A stretch of 64,000 nt of DNA from Sulfitobacter sp. HGT1 (GCF_013282155.1 NZ_BLWI01000005.1:248001-312000), one strand, 5' to 3'. Shown: positions 54,872 through 63,912, numbered from the stretch's first letter. Notes: a model not told the origin generated them from the sequence alone. Program-made: numbers and translations.

Positions 54872-56184
54872 GACTGATTTACGCGCTTGTCCTGACCGTC
54901 ATGGCCGCCCTTCCGGCGCGCGCCGAAGTGAACATTCAGGAAGTCACCTCGCCCGGCGGGTTGAAGGCGTGGCTGGTCGAAGAACCCTCCATTCCGTTTG
55001 TGGCACTTGATGTGCGGTTTCGGGGCGGGGCGTCCCTTGAAGGGCCGGATAAACGCGGTGCGATCAATCTGATGACCGCGCTGTTGGAAGAAGGTGCCGG
55101 CGCAATGGACGCGCGCGCCTTTGCACGTGCAGCGGAAGGGCTGGCATCCAGTTTCCGGTTCTCTGTTGACGACGATGCCTTGGCTGTGTCGGCGCAGTTT
55201 CTGACCGAAAATCAGGATGCGTCGGTGGCATTGTTGAAAGAAGCGCTACAAAACCCCCGCTTTGACGCAGAGGCGATCGACCGTGTCCGGGGTCAGGTTT
55301 TGTCGGGCATTCGGTCCAGTGAAAAAGACCCTGATGATATCGCGCGCAAGACGATGGATGGTTTGCTGTATGGCGATCACCCCTATGGGTCATCCTTAAG
55401 CGGCTCGGTCGAGACCGTGACTGCGCTGACCCGCGATGATCTGGTTGCAGCCCATGCGGATGTTCTGGCCCGTGATCGTGTGTTTATCGGTGCCGTTGGG
55501 GATATCACACCCGATGCCTTGGGGCTTTTGCTGGATGATTTGCTGGGTGGATTGCCGGAAAAGGGCGCGGCAATGCCAGCGGTGGCCGAAGTCCGGATTC
55601 CATCCGGTGTGACTGTTGTTGATTTCCCGACACCGCAATCCGTGGCCATCTTTGCGCAAAAAGGGATTAAACAGAAAGACGACGACTGGTTCGCGGCAAC
55701 AGTGATGAACCAGGTTCTGGGCGGCGGATCATTTGAAAGCCGCTTGATGGATGAGGTCCGCGAAAAGCGCGGGCTCACCTATGGCGTTTATTCCTATCTG
55801 GTCCCGATGGATCTGGCCGAGACCTTTCAGGGGTCGGTCAGTTCGGCGAATGACCGTATCGGCGAGGCGATCAGCGTGATCCGCGATGAATGGGTCAAAA
55901 TGGCAGAGAAGGGCGTGACCCAGCAAGAGCTGGACGATGCCAAGACCTATATCACCGGTTCCTACCCGCTGCGCTTTGACGGCAACCAACGCATCGCGAG
56001 CATTTTGGTGGGGATGCAGATGCTGGACCTTCCCATCGACTATATCCCGACGCGCAACGACAAGGTCGAAGCGGTCACATTGGAAGATGTGCAACGGGTT
56101 GCCGGTGAGTTGCTTGATCCGGAGGGGTTGGCATTTGTGGTTGTCGGCCAGCCTGAGGGCCTTGAAACGACCGCGGGCAACTAG
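54868..56184 (+). CDS. M16 peptidase-like partner without the zinc motif
   Basis: A 438-residue exported protein (signal LIYALVLTVMAALPARA) of the M16 family. At the position of HxxEH it reads GAINLMTALLEEGAG, so the metal ligands are lost. The substrate-binding C-terminal features are kept (LGGGSFESRLMDEVREKRGLTYGVYSYL). It is the usual non-catalytic partner that completes the chamber of the upstream active subunit. The 4-bp overlap supports an equimolar complex. Confidence 0.92.
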   Translation: MRLIYALVLTVMAALPARAEVNIQEVTSPGGLKAWLVEEPSIPFVALDVRFRGGASLEGPDKRGAINLMTALLEEGAGAMDARAFARAAEGLASSFRFSVDDDALAVSAQFLTENQDASVALLKEALQNPRFDAEAIDRVRGQVLSGIRSSEKDPDDIARKTMDGLLYGDHPYGSSLSGSVETVTALTRDDLVAAHADVLARDRVFIGAVGDITPDALGLLLDDLLGGLPEKGAAMPAVAEVRIPSGVTVVDFPTPQSVAIFAQKGIKQKDDDWFAATVMNQVLGGGSFESRLMDEVREKRGLTYGVYSYLVPMDLAETFQGSVSSANDRIGEAISVIRDEWVKMAEKGVTQQELDDAKTYITGSYPLRFDGNQRIASILVGMQMLDLPIDYIPTRNDKVEAVTLEDVQRVAGELLDPEGLAFVVVGQPEGLETTAGN

Positions 56185-56200
56185 GCCGTGATCGAAGTGA

Positions 56201-56282
56201 GGCGCGTGCGCGCCCCATGATGTTTTGCCGGACCCTGCGGGTCCGGCGTGCCTTCGGCGAGGATATTTTTGAGCCAGAGAAG
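56201..56282 (+). repeat. Hairpins plus 34-nt dispersed motif, full copy 1
   Basis: GGCGCG/CGCGCC (56201-56214), then GCCGGACCC (56227-56235) / GGGTCCGGC (56239-56247), then after one base a 34-nt motif (56249-56282). The motif starts TGCCTTCGGCGAGGATATTT and ends GCCAGAGAAG. It matches 30 of 34 positions of the minus-strand copy at 63946-63913, which also has a hairpin 1 nt before it. It lies between converging genes. Confidence 0.8.
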
Positions 56283-56292
56283 AGATTAGGGT

Positions 56293-58632
56293 CTATTCTC
56301 CGTAAGGAATCCAGATGTTTTTGACTTCGGTTGTAGCTTGAAGGAACGCATGCCCCTGGCCGTCTTTGCCGTGCCAATCCCGTGCGTTGCCGTTGTTGAC
56401 CCAAGTGCGTTTGAGGTTTTGGGCTGACCCCTTTTCGATGAGCGGGCTTAGCGGGCCTGCACCAAAGCTCCAGACCGCATCGACATCCATATGACGGGCC
56501 AGCGTTTCGGCAAGGTCGGGATGTGGTCCGGTCAGGATGTTGACCACGCCTGCCGGGACATCGGATGTTTCCAGCACTTGGACAAAGTCGGTCGCGGACA
56601 GCGGGAAGGGTGTGCTTGCGGCCAGAATGACGCGATTGCCCATGGCGATGGCGGGGGCCATGCATGAGATCAGGCCGAGCAAGGGGGCATCGTCCGGGCA
56701 GATTGCGCCAATGACGCCAACCGGTTCTTTCATTGCAAACGCTGCACCGCGTATGGGAACGCCATGGACCTGACCGTCGTATTTGTCGGCCCAGGCTGCA
56801 TAGGTGAACAGGCGGTCGATCGAGGTTGCGACTTCCTTTGCGCCGGACTTGCCGCCTTGCATGGCATCCAGTCTGCCTGCGAATTCGGTACCGCGTGCCG
56901 CCAGATTTTCGGCAATATAATAGAGGATTTGCGCACGAAGATGACCAGTTGTCTTGCTCCAGCCTTTGGCCGCATGGGCGGCTTCGACGGCGTTGCGCAC
57001 ATCTTTGCGGCCTGCCAGCGAGATATGGCCCAAAAGGCTGCCTGACTTGCCAAAGATCGGGGCGGATTGCCCGCCGTCGGGACGTGCCTGTTTGCCACCT
57101 ATGTAGAGCTTTGCGGTGCGGTCGATACCGTCTGCCGGGCTGTTTTTCCCTGTCATCGGCGCGGGTGTCTTGAGCGGCTTGGGATCGCCTTTCGGTTTGG
57201 TATAGGCGGCAAGACCTTCCCAGCCCCCTTCACGGCCGAAACCGCTTTCGCGCAGGCCGCCGAAACCGGCCGCAGCATCCAGCATGTTGGTCCCGTTGAT
57301 CCAGACAACGCCGGCCACCAGTTTGGGGGCGATATCAAGGGCAAGGTTGATGTTTTCAGACCAGATGGTCGCCGCAAGGCCGTAGCGTGTGTTGTTCGCA
57401 ATCGCGACCGCTTCGTCCGGCGTGCGGAAGGTTGTCGCCACCAGAACGGGGCCAAAGATTTCCTCCTGCATCAATGTGTCGGCAGGGTGCAGGCCGGTGA
57501 TCAGTGTGGGCGGATAAAAGCAGCCGCTGTCCGGGATATCGCCTGCGGTGAACATATCGCCAGCGCTGTTTGAGGCGACCATATCGGTGACCCGTTGCAC
57601 CTGCACAGGGTCCACCAATGCACCAACATCAATTGATTTGTCCAAAGGGTTGCCAACGCGCAGCTTGCCCATCCGGGCGCGCAGTTTGGCATAGAACCGA
57701 TCGGCAACGGGTTCATGTACCAACAGCCGCGATCCTGCACAGCAGACTTGTCCCTGATTGAACCAGATGGCATCCACCAGCCCTTCGACCGCTGAATCCA
57801 GATCGGCGTCGTCGAACACGATATAGGGGGATTTCCCCCCCAGTTCGAGCGTTAGTGCCTTGCCGCTGCCTGCGGTTTCCTCGCGGATGCGGCGACCCAC
57901 TGCTGTGGAACCGGTAAAGGCGATCTTGTCCACATCGGCATTCACGATCATCTGGCCGACAGCACCATCGCCGGTCACGATGTTCACCACCCCTTTGGGC
58001 AGTCCCGCTTGTTGGCAGATATCGGCAAACATCAATGCGGTCAGTGATGTGTATTCGGCGGGTTTCAGCACCACGGTGTTGCCCATGGCAAGGGCAGGAG
58101 CCACCTTCCAGGCCAGCATCAGCAGGGGGAAATTCCACGGAATGATCTGCCCGCACACACCTAGTGCCTGCGCATCAGGCAGCTCGCTTTCCATCAGTTG
58201 CGCCATACCCGCATGGTAATAGAAATGCCGCTGCGCCAAGGGGATATCGACATCGCGCGCCTCGCGGATCGGCTTGCCATTGTCCAGGGTTTCAAGCACG
58301 GCGAACAAACGGCTGTGCTTTTGCAGCAGCCGCGCAATCGCATAGAGATACCGCGCGCGTTCATGCCCTGTCAGCTTGGCCCACTTGGGCTGCGCTTTGC
58401 GGGCGGCGCTGACGGCGATGTCGACTTCGGCTTGTGTAGCCTGCGTCAGGTTGGCCAGCACAGTGCCATTGGCAGGGTCGCGGCTTTCAAAGTCGTCCCT
58501 CGGCTCGGTAAATGCACCGTCAATGAAATGACCAAACCGGCTGCCCTGATCCACCAACCATGCCAAGGCATCCGCAGCAGATTCCGGTGCCACCCCATAG
58601 TCCATGGTCTCGTAAACTTCGGAAACACTCAT
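56293..58632 (-). CDS. ALDH16-type double aldehyde dehydrogenase
   Basis: A 779-residue fusion of two ALDH units. The first (about 1-480) is a complete enzyme: IIPWNFPLLMLAWK, FTGSTAVG, LELGGKSPYIVFDD and catalytic C297 in NQGQVCCAGSRLL. The second (about 500-779) keeps the cofactor-like fold (KLYIGGKQARPDGG, GVIGAICPDDAPLLG) but stops before a catalytic cysteine, so it is a structural pseudo-domain. This is the bacterial ALDH16 layout. deoC lies 49 bp upstream, so oxidation of the acetaldehyde released from deoxyribose phosphate is a reasonable but unproven role. Confidence 0.9.
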   Translation of the reverse strand: MSVSEVYETMDYGVAPESAADALAWLVDQGSRFGHFIDGAFTEPRDDFESRDPANGTVLANLTQATQAEVDIAVSAARKAQPKWAKLTGHERARYLYAIARLLQKHSRLFAVLETLDNGKPIREARDVDIPLAQRHFYYHAGMAQLMESELPDAQALGVCGQIIPWNFPLLMLAWKVAPALAMGNTVVLKPAEYTSLTALMFADICQQAGLPKGVVNIVTGDGAVGQMIVNADVDKIAFTGSTAVGRRIREETAGSGKALTLELGGKSPYIVFDDADLDSAVEGLVDAIWFNQGQVCCAGSRLLVHEPVADRFYAKLRARMGKLRVGNPLDKSIDVGALVDPVQVQRVTDMVASNSAGDMFTAGDIPDSGCFYPPTLITGLHPADTLMQEEIFGPVLVATTFRTPDEAVAIANNTRYGLAATIWSENINLALDIAPKLVAGVVWINGTNMLDAAAGFGGLRESGFGREGGWEGLAAYTKPKGDPKPLKTPAPMTGKNSPADGIDRTAKLYIGGKQARPDGGQSAPIFGKSGSLLGHISLAGRKDVRNAVEAAHAAKGWSKTTGHLRAQILYYIAENLAARGTEFAGRLDAMQGGKSGAKEVATSIDRLFTYAAWADKYDGQVHGVPIRGAAFAMKEPVGVIGAICPDDAPLLGLISCMAPAIAMGNRVILAASTPFPLSATDFVQVLETSDVPAGVVNILTGPHPDLAETLARHMDVDAVWSFGAGPLSPLIEKGSAQNLKRTWVNNGNARDWHGKDGQGHAFLQATTEVKNIWIPYGE

Positions 58633-58681
58633 GGCTTCACCCTTTTATAAATACTCAAATCCAACGCCTGCTGCATCCGGT

Positions 58682-59683
58682 TTAGCTGATGGCGTGGCGA
58701 TAGCTTGCGGAATAACTGCCGGTCACGTGATGCTCGAGCTGGCGTTCGATATCCCCCAGCAGGGATGACGCGCCAAAGCGGAAAAGGTCGGGCCGCAGCC
58801 AGCGGTCCCCCAGTTCTTCCTTGATCATGGCCAGATAGGTAAGTGCGTCTTTTGCCTTTGAAATCCCGCCCGCAGGTTTATAGCCGATGCGGATTCCGGT
58901 CCGGTCGAAATAGTCGCGGATGGCGCGGATCATCACCAAGGTGACGGGCAAGGTGGCATTCACGGTTTCCTTGCCGGTTGAGGTTTTGATGAAATCTGCG
59001 CCCGCCATCATGCAAACGAGGGAAGCACGCGCGACATTGCGCAGGCTGCCCAATTCACCGGTCGCCAGGATCGCCTTTACATGTGCGTCACCGCAAGCCG
59101 CCCGAAAGGCGCGCATTTCGTCGTAGAGCGCCTGCCAGTCGCCTGACAGAACATGCCGGCGCGAGATGACGATGTCGATTTCTTCGGCCCCTGCGGCCAC
59201 GCTCATCTCGATTTCCTTTATGCGCAGTTCAAGCGGGGTCAGGCCGGCGGGAAACCCCGTTGAAACGGCGGCGATCGGGATGTTGGTCCCTGCAAGGGCG
59301 GCTTTCGCCGGTGCGATCATTTCGTGATAGACGCAGACAGCGCCCACCGTGACGGGTTCCATCCCGAGGGCTTTCATCAAATGCGGGGCCACGGGTTGCC
59401 GGGCCTTCGCGCATAATCTGTGGACCCGCCGCGCGGTGTCATCGCCGGACAATGTCGTCAGATCGATGCAGGTGATGGCGCGCAGCAGCCAGGCGGCTTG
59501 GTGATCTTTCTTGACCGACCGGCGGGCGGGCAAACTTGCGGCACGGCGCTCGACTGCCGATGTGTTGACCTGAACCGATCTGACCCAATCCATATCCAGC
59601 GGCATCCCCGGATTGCGAGGCTCTGTCACTTGGGGCAATTGGCTTTGCGCGATGTCTGTCTGGGTTGTCACATGTGTGGACAT
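58682..59683 (-). CDS. deoC: Deoxyribose-phosphate aldolase
   Basis: A 333-residue class I aldolase splitting 2-deoxyribose-5-phosphate to acetaldehyde and glyceraldehyde-3-phosphate. The Schiff-base lysine is in GADFIKTSTGKE. EIDIVISRRHVLSGDW and IRIGYKPAGGISKAKDAL are also family features. It is longer than the E. coli form (259), with an extra N-terminal ~50 residues, as in the eukaryote-like subgroup. It leads the deoC-ALDH16 unit. Confidence 0.94.
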   Translation of the reverse strand: MSTHVTTQTDIAQSQLPQVTEPRNPGMPLDMDWVRSVQVNTSAVERRAASLPARRSVKKDHQAAWLLRAITCIDLTTLSGDDTARRVHRLCAKARQPVAPHLMKALGMEPVTVGAVCVYHEMIAPAKAALAGTNIPIAAVSTGFPAGLTPLELRIKEIEMSVAAGAEEIDIVISRRHVLSGDWQALYDEMRAFRAACGDAHVKAILATGELGSLRNVARASLVCMMAGADFIKTSTGKETVNATLPVTLVMIRAIRDYFDRTGIRIGYKPAGGISKAKDALTYLAMIKEELGDRWLRPDLFRFGASSLLGDIERQLEHHVTGSYSASYRHAIS

Positions 59684-59768
59684 GGGCGGTTTCCTGTTTG
59701 ATCAGATGTGCAAAGTGACATGGGCGTTGGTTCTTTGGCAACTACAGCGTCCCCACGTCACGCCGGTG

Positions 59769-60128
59769 TCAGCTGCCGCGATAGGTCGAATAGCCAAAGG
59801 GCGACAGCAAAAGCGGCACATGGTAATGCGCATCGGGGTCTGAAATGCCAAATCGCAGGGGGATTTGATCCAGAAAGCGGGGGGCTTCGGGCGGGGTGCC
59901 GATGGCGTCGAGATAGCCGCCCGCGTCAAAGACCAGCTCGTATGTGCCTGTGGTGAACTGATCTTTGGGCAGAATGGGCGTGTCGGTGCGGCCGTCGGCA
60001 TTGGTCACCATCTGCACAAGCTTTACACGGGTGTCGCCGTTCATCCGGTACAAGGTGATTGCAAGCCCTCCGGCGGGCTGGCCGCGGGCTGTGTCCAGAA
60101 CATGAGTGGTGAGATAGCCATGAGCCAT
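59769..60128 (-). CDS. uraH: 5-hydroxyisourate hydrolase (transthyretin-like)
   Basis: A 119-residue homotetrameric periplasm- or cytosol-type HIU hydrolase converting 5-hydroxyisourate to OHCU. It has the N-terminal [26 protein letters not shown], the GRTDTPIL strand, [19 protein letters not shown] and the family's terminal Tyr-Arg-Gly-Ser. Divergent from the puuE-uraD fusion that performs the next step. No urate oxidase is visible in the window, so the urate-oxidising enzyme must be elsewhere. Confidence 0.95.
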   Translation of the reverse strand: MAHGYLTTHVLDTARGQPAGGLAITLYRMNGDTRVKLVQMVTNADGRTDTPILPKDQFTTGTYELVFDAGGYLDAIGTPPEAPRFLDQIPLRFGISDPDAHYHVPLLLSPFGYSTYRGS

Positions 60129-60242
60129 GATGTCGGCCTTTCATTGGACGTTCGGTGTGCAGGATACGGGCGGCAAGTGCCGCGTCAATGCCCGTCGTTC
60201 GCGCGCGAATCAGGAAAAATTGTAAACCGATTCGTTTTTGCT

Positions 60243-60272
60243 TTGACCCGCGAATCATCCTCGGCCTATATG
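60243..60272 (+). promoter_or_regulatory. Sigma70-like promoter candidate for the ureide genes
   Basis: TTGACC (60243-60248), 18-nt spacer, TATATG (60267-60272). It has a 5/6 match at -35 and 4/6 at -10. It would give a leader of about 380 nt before the puuE-uraD start. Judged by eye only. Confidence 0.3.
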
Positions 60273-60389
60273 GATGACACATGTGATCAGAAGTGTCGCC
60301 TGCCAGCGATGCGCATAGCTCTGACATATGTACGCCGGGGATAGATTTTTTAGAATTCGAGCACACCATATGAATAATGGTGACTTTAG

Positions 60390-60442
60390 GACAGGGGCCG
60401 GCAGGACTGAACATACCATGCGTATGCGCAGCGGCCCCTGTC
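60390..60442 (+). repeat. Long inverted repeat in the puuE-uraD leader
   Basis: GACAGGGGCCG (60390-60400) and CGGCCCCTGTC (60432-60442) are exact 11-bp complements around 31 nt. That spacer holds an inner CATAC/GTATG hairpin (60412-60426). It is followed by TGAATTTTACG, not a strong U-tract. It could be a structured leader element, a small RNA, or a weak terminator. Confidence 0.6.
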
Positions 60443-60659
60443 TGAATTTTACGCGACTTTCCCCCGACAGGTTTAAAAGTTTCAGATCGGCCAGCGCCCG
60501 AAAATTCCCGGATAACAAGCGAGCAGGGCCACGATGCGCGGATCTGGCAACGGGCTGACCTTAGAAACAGGTTGGCCTGTTGTACTTTCGCGGGATGGAT
60601 TGTTGCAATTGATATGCTGGGCGAGGCACTGTTGCAGGCGTTGATCAAAGGACATGACC

Positions 60660-62072
60660 ATGAACCGCTACCCCCGTGACTTTCAGGGCTATGGCCCCAC
60701 GCCCCCTGACGCGCAATGGCCGGGCGGCGCACGTATCGCGGTTCAGTTCGTCGTGAATTACGAAGAAGGCGGCGAGAATAACATCCTGCACGGCGATGCC
60801 GCCTCAGAGGCATTCCTGTCCGAGATCGTTGGTGCTGCCCCTTGGCCGGGTCAGCGGCACTGGAACATGGAATCCATCTATGACTATGGCGCGCGGGCGG
60901 GGTTCTGGCGGTTGCACCGCTTGTTTACTGGCGCGAATATCCCGGTAACGGTCTACGGTGTCGCCAGCGCCTTGGCGCGGTCGCCGCAGCAGGTCGAGGC
61001 GATGAAAGAAGCCGATTGGGAAATTGCCAGTCACGGCCTCAAGTGGATCGACTACAAGGACCACAACGCCGAAACCGAAAGCGCGGACATCGTCGAAGCG
61101 ATCCGTCTGCACACCGAAGTTGTGGGTGCGGCCCCTCGGGGGTGGTACACCGGGCGCAGTTCGATCAATACCGTCGCCCTGGCCGCCGAGACAGGCGTAT
61201 TCGACTATATCTCAGACACTTATGATGACGATCTGCCCTATTGGATGCGGGTGTCGGACGGGGATCAGCTGATTATTCCCTATACGCTGGATTGCAACGA
61301 TATGCGGTTTGCAACGCCTCAGGGCTTCAATTCCGGCGACCAGTTTTATGCCTATCTGCGCGACACATTTGACGCGCTATATGCCGAAGGCTGCGATGGC
61401 GCGGCCAAGATGATGTCGGTCGGCTTGCATTGCCGTCTCGTGGGGCGCCCGGGCCGCGTTCAGGCGCTGAAACGGTTCATCGACTATATCAAAGGGTTCG
61501 AGGGCGTCTGGACCCCGCGCCGCATCGACATCGCTGAGCATTGGCGCGCGACCCATCCGCCCAAGCATCCCCTGCGCATCGACCAGATGTCCCGCGCCAT
61601 TTTTGTCGAGAAATTCGGCGGCGTGTTTGAGCATTCGGCATGGATCGCGGAACGTGCCTTTGATCTTGAACTCGGCCCCGCCCATAATTGCGTTGCCGGC
61701 ATTCACAACGCATTGGCGCGCATGTTCAGATCGGCCAGTCACGGTGAACGAATGGGCGTGCTGACCGCACACCCTGATCTGGCAGGCAAGCTGGCGGCGG
61801 CCAAACGGCTTACGGCCGAAAGCACGGCGGAACAGGGCAGCGCCGGGCTGGACGCGCTGACGGATGCGGAACGCGCCAAGTTCACCGAGCTGAACGCGGT
61901 TTACATGGCCAAACACGGCTTTCCGTTCATCATCGCGGTCAAGGATCACGACAAGGACGGTATCCTGCGCCACTTTGAAGCGCGGATATCGAATGATAGC
62001 CAAACCGAATTTCAAACCGCCTGCATGCAGGTCGAACGCATCGCACGTCTGCGATTGGAAACCATGCTATGA
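60660..62072 (+). CDS. puuE: Bifunctional allantoinase (PuuE) / OHCU decarboxylase (UraD)
   Basis: A 470-residue fusion. The N-terminal ~305 residues are a PuuE-type polysaccharide-deacetylase-like allantoinase (YGARAGFWRLHRLF, ASHGLKWIDY, GWYTGRSSINT, SVGLHCRLVGRPGR). The C-terminal ~160 are OHCU decarboxylase (MSRAIFVEKFGGVFEHSAWIAERAF, LTAHPDLAGKLAAAKRLTAESTAEQ, KHGFPFIIAVK). Together they turn OHCU into allantoin and then allantoate. ATG 60660 has AAAGGA 7 nt upstream and is preferred to ATG 60654. The stop overlaps the next start by 4 bp. Confidence 0.93.
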   Translation: MNRYPRDFQGYGPTPPDAQWPGGARIAVQFVVNYEEGGENNILHGDAASEAFLSEIVGAAPWPGQRHWNMESIYDYGARAGFWRLHRLFTGANIPVTVYGVASALARSPQQVEAMKEADWEIASHGLKWIDYKDHNAETESADIVEAIRLHTEVVGAAPRGWYTGRSSINTVALAAETGVFDYISDTYDDDLPYWMRVSDGDQLIIPYTLDCNDMRFATPQGFNSGDQFYAYLRDTFDALYAEGCDGAAKMMSVGLHCRLVGRPGRVQALKRFIDYIKGFEGVWTPRRIDIAEHWRATHPPKHPLRIDQMSRAIFVEKFGGVFEHSAWIAERAFDLELGPAHNCVAGIHNALARMFRSASHGERMGVLTAHPDLAGKLAAAKRLTAESTAEQGSAGLDALTDAERAKFTELNAVYMAKHGFPFIIAVKDHDKDGILRHFEARISNDSQTEFQTACMQVERIARLRLETML

Positions 62073-62884
62073 CATATGCCTTTCCCCCCGGCGGGTTGCC
62101 GGACCAGTCGCAATCCCCTGACAGCACAGCGGTGTTCACAGACGCCTATGCCGTGATCCCCGCATCGGTGCAGCGCGATATCGTGACCAGCTTTCTGCCC
62201 GGCTGGTCGAACACCCGTGTCTGGGTTCTGGCGCGCCCGCTCAGCGGATTTGCCGAAACATTCGCGCAATACGCGCTTGAGCTGGGGGCTGGTGGCGGCA
62301 GTGACACGCCCGAACCGGATACGGAGGCGCAAGCGGTGCTGTTTGTCGCTCACGGCACGGCGCGCCTGACCATCGGGCATGATGCCTATGATCTGGTCCC
62401 CGGTTCCTATGTTTATCTGCCGCCTGCCGCTGTCTGGACCTTGTGGAACGCATCCGATGTACCTTGCGGCATTCACTGGATACGCAAGCGCTATGTCCCC
62501 GCCGCAGGTCTGCAAGCGCCGCCTGCCATGGTCACCCACGAAGACGACGTGCCGAAAACCGCCATGCCGGATACCGACGGCGCATGGGCGACGCAGCGCT
62601 TTATGGACCCGCTGGATTTGCGCCACGATATGCATGTGAACATCGTGACGTTTCAGCCGGGCGGGGTGATCCCATTTGCGGAAACCCATGTGATGGAACA
62701 CGGGTTATACGTGCTGCAAGGGACCGCTGATTATCTGCTGAACCGCGACTGGGTGCCGGTGGTGCCGGGTGATTTCATGTGGTTGCGTGCCTTTTGCCCG
62801 CAGGCCTGTGTGGCAACGGGAACCGAACCGTTCCGCTATCTGCTCTACAAAGATGTAAACCGCCACATGCCACTTGCCCTATGA
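62069..62884 (+). CDS. allE: (S)-Ureidoglycine aminohydrolase (bicupin)
   Basis: A 271-residue double cupin converting ureidoglycine to ureidoglycolate and ammonia. The manganese-site cupin is clear in the C-terminal half: PFAETHVMEHGLYVLQGTADYLLNRDWVPVVPGDFMWLRAFCPQACVA, ending FRYLLYKDVNRH. The N-terminal cupin is structural. The allantoate amidohydrolase that would feed it is not in the window. Overlaps puuE-uraD and allA by 4 bp each. Confidence 0.94.
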   Translation: MTYAFPPGGLPDQSQSPDSTAVFTDAYAVIPASVQRDIVTSFLPGWSNTRVWVLARPLSGFAETFAQYALELGAGGGSDTPEPDTEAQAVLFVAHGTARLTIGHDAYDLVPGSYVYLPPAAVWTLWNASDVPCGIHWIRKRYVPAAGLQAPPAMVTHEDDVPKTAMPDTDGAWATQRFMDPLDLRHDMHVNIVTFQPGGVIPFAETHVMEHGLYVLQGTADYLLNRDWVPVVPGDFMWLRAFCPQACVATGTEPFRYLLYKDVNRHMPLAL

Positions 62885-63369
62885 CCCGCGATATCAAGGC
62901 TGAGCCACTGACGGCGGACGCCTTTGCCCCGTTTGGCGATGTTCTGGATGCGTCCGGCAGCCCCGACAAGATGATCAACGCCGGGCTGTGCGGGCGGCAT
63001 CACGATTTGGCAGCCCTTGATTTCGGGCCTGACGGGCGCGCGGGGATCAGCATATTCAACGCGCAGGCCCGCAGCCTGCCCTATACGCTCAACCTGATCG
63101 AGCGGCACCCCGAAGGGTCGCAAGCATTTATTCCCATGACCGGTGCCCCGTTTCTGGTCATTGTCGCCCCCGATGATGGCGGCCGTCCGGGCACCCCCCG
63201 GGCCTTTCTGACTGCGCCATATCAGGGCATCAACTTGCACCGCGGTGTTTGGCACGGTGTCCTGACCCCGCTGGCAGAGCCCGGTCTTTTCGCGGTGGTC
63301 GACCGGATCGGCGCTTCGGCAAACCTTGACGAATTCATGATCGACCCGCCTTATGTCATCACGACCTAA
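62881..63369 (+). CDS. allA: Ureidoglycolate lyase
   Basis: A 162-residue enzyme splitting ureidoglycolate to glyoxylate and urea. Family features: IKAEPLTADAFAPFGDVLDASG, the ERHPEGSQAFIPMTGAPFLVIVAP cupin-like core, and NLHRGVWHGVLTPL with the conserved His pair. ATG 62881 overlaps the previous stop (ATGA). It is the last intact gene of the ureide operon; the next is a broken permease. Confidence 0.94.
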   Translation: MTRDIKAEPLTADAFAPFGDVLDASGSPDKMINAGLCGRHHDLAALDFGPDGRAGISIFNAQARSLPYTLNLIERHPEGSQAFIPMTGAPFLVIVAPDDGGRPGTPRAFLTAPYQGINLHRGVWHGVLTPLAEPGLFAVVDRIGASANLDEFMIDPPYVITT

Positions 63370-63425
63370 GGAAAAAAATATGGACCGCGCCAAAAAGCGG
63401 CCAACTTCCAACAAGGGACAGAGAC

Positions 63426-63889
63426 ATGACACGTAACGCTATAGGGACGCCGGAACAGCTGCGCGATCCAAATTACGCCCCGTCACTTGGCCGCGCCATT
63501 CCGCTGGCTATCCAGCAGGTTCTGGGGATGTTTGTGTCGAATGTGACGCCTGCGATCATCGTTGCAGGGGCTGCCGGTTTCGGCTTTGGTTTCAACTCAC
63601 CTGATTTCTCCGACCTGCTGTATCTGATCCAGATGTCGATGCTGTTTGCGGGCGTTGCGACCTTGTTGCAGACGCTGACGCTCGGCCCCGTTGGCGCGGG
63701 CCTGCCCATCGTACAGGGCACATCCTTCGCGTCTAACTCGATCATGATCCCGCTGGTGGCAGGCAAGGGCGTCGACGGCCTTGCCGCTTTGCCCTGCCGC
63801 CACTGGTCACGATGATCGGTCTGGCACCGATCAAGGTCGGCATCCACTACGCGACGGGCAGCTCCAAAGGCAGCCTGCCGCATGAATAA
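63426..63889 (+). pseudogene. Decayed uracil/xanthine (NCS2) permease
   Basis: The first ~118 codons read as an NCS2 permease N-terminus (SLGRAIPLAIQQVLGMFVSNVTPAIIVAGAAGFG, IQMSMLFAGVATLLQTLTLGPVGAGLPIVQGTSF, GKGVDGLAAL). The frame then shifts and stops at 63815. The +2 frame continues with LPPLVTMIGLAPIKVGIHYATG and stops at 63889. Intact members have about 450-500 residues, so most helices are gone through internal deletions. It probably once carried xanthine or urate into the cell for the adjacent pathway. Confidence 0.87.
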
Positions 63890-63912
63890 TCCCCTGCCAG
63901 AAAGGCCCCCGG

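Larger units (their letters stand above)
60129..60659. other. 531-bp divergent spacer between uraH and puuE-uraD
   Basis: No credible gene. Short open frames here have no signal, motif or Shine-Dalgarno. Contents: a sigma70-like promoter candidate (60243-60272, plus strand), a small inverted repeat CACCAT/ATGGTG at 60364-60382, and a long inverted repeat at 60390-60442. The spacer is much longer than others in the window, which suggests a regulated leader or a small RNA. Confidence 0.6.

Noticed and set aside
59926..60813. 295-codon minus-strand frame across the uraH/puuE spacer
   Set aside because: It overlaps uraH and puuE-uraD out of frame, has no motif, and its composition matches neither a membrane nor a soluble family.
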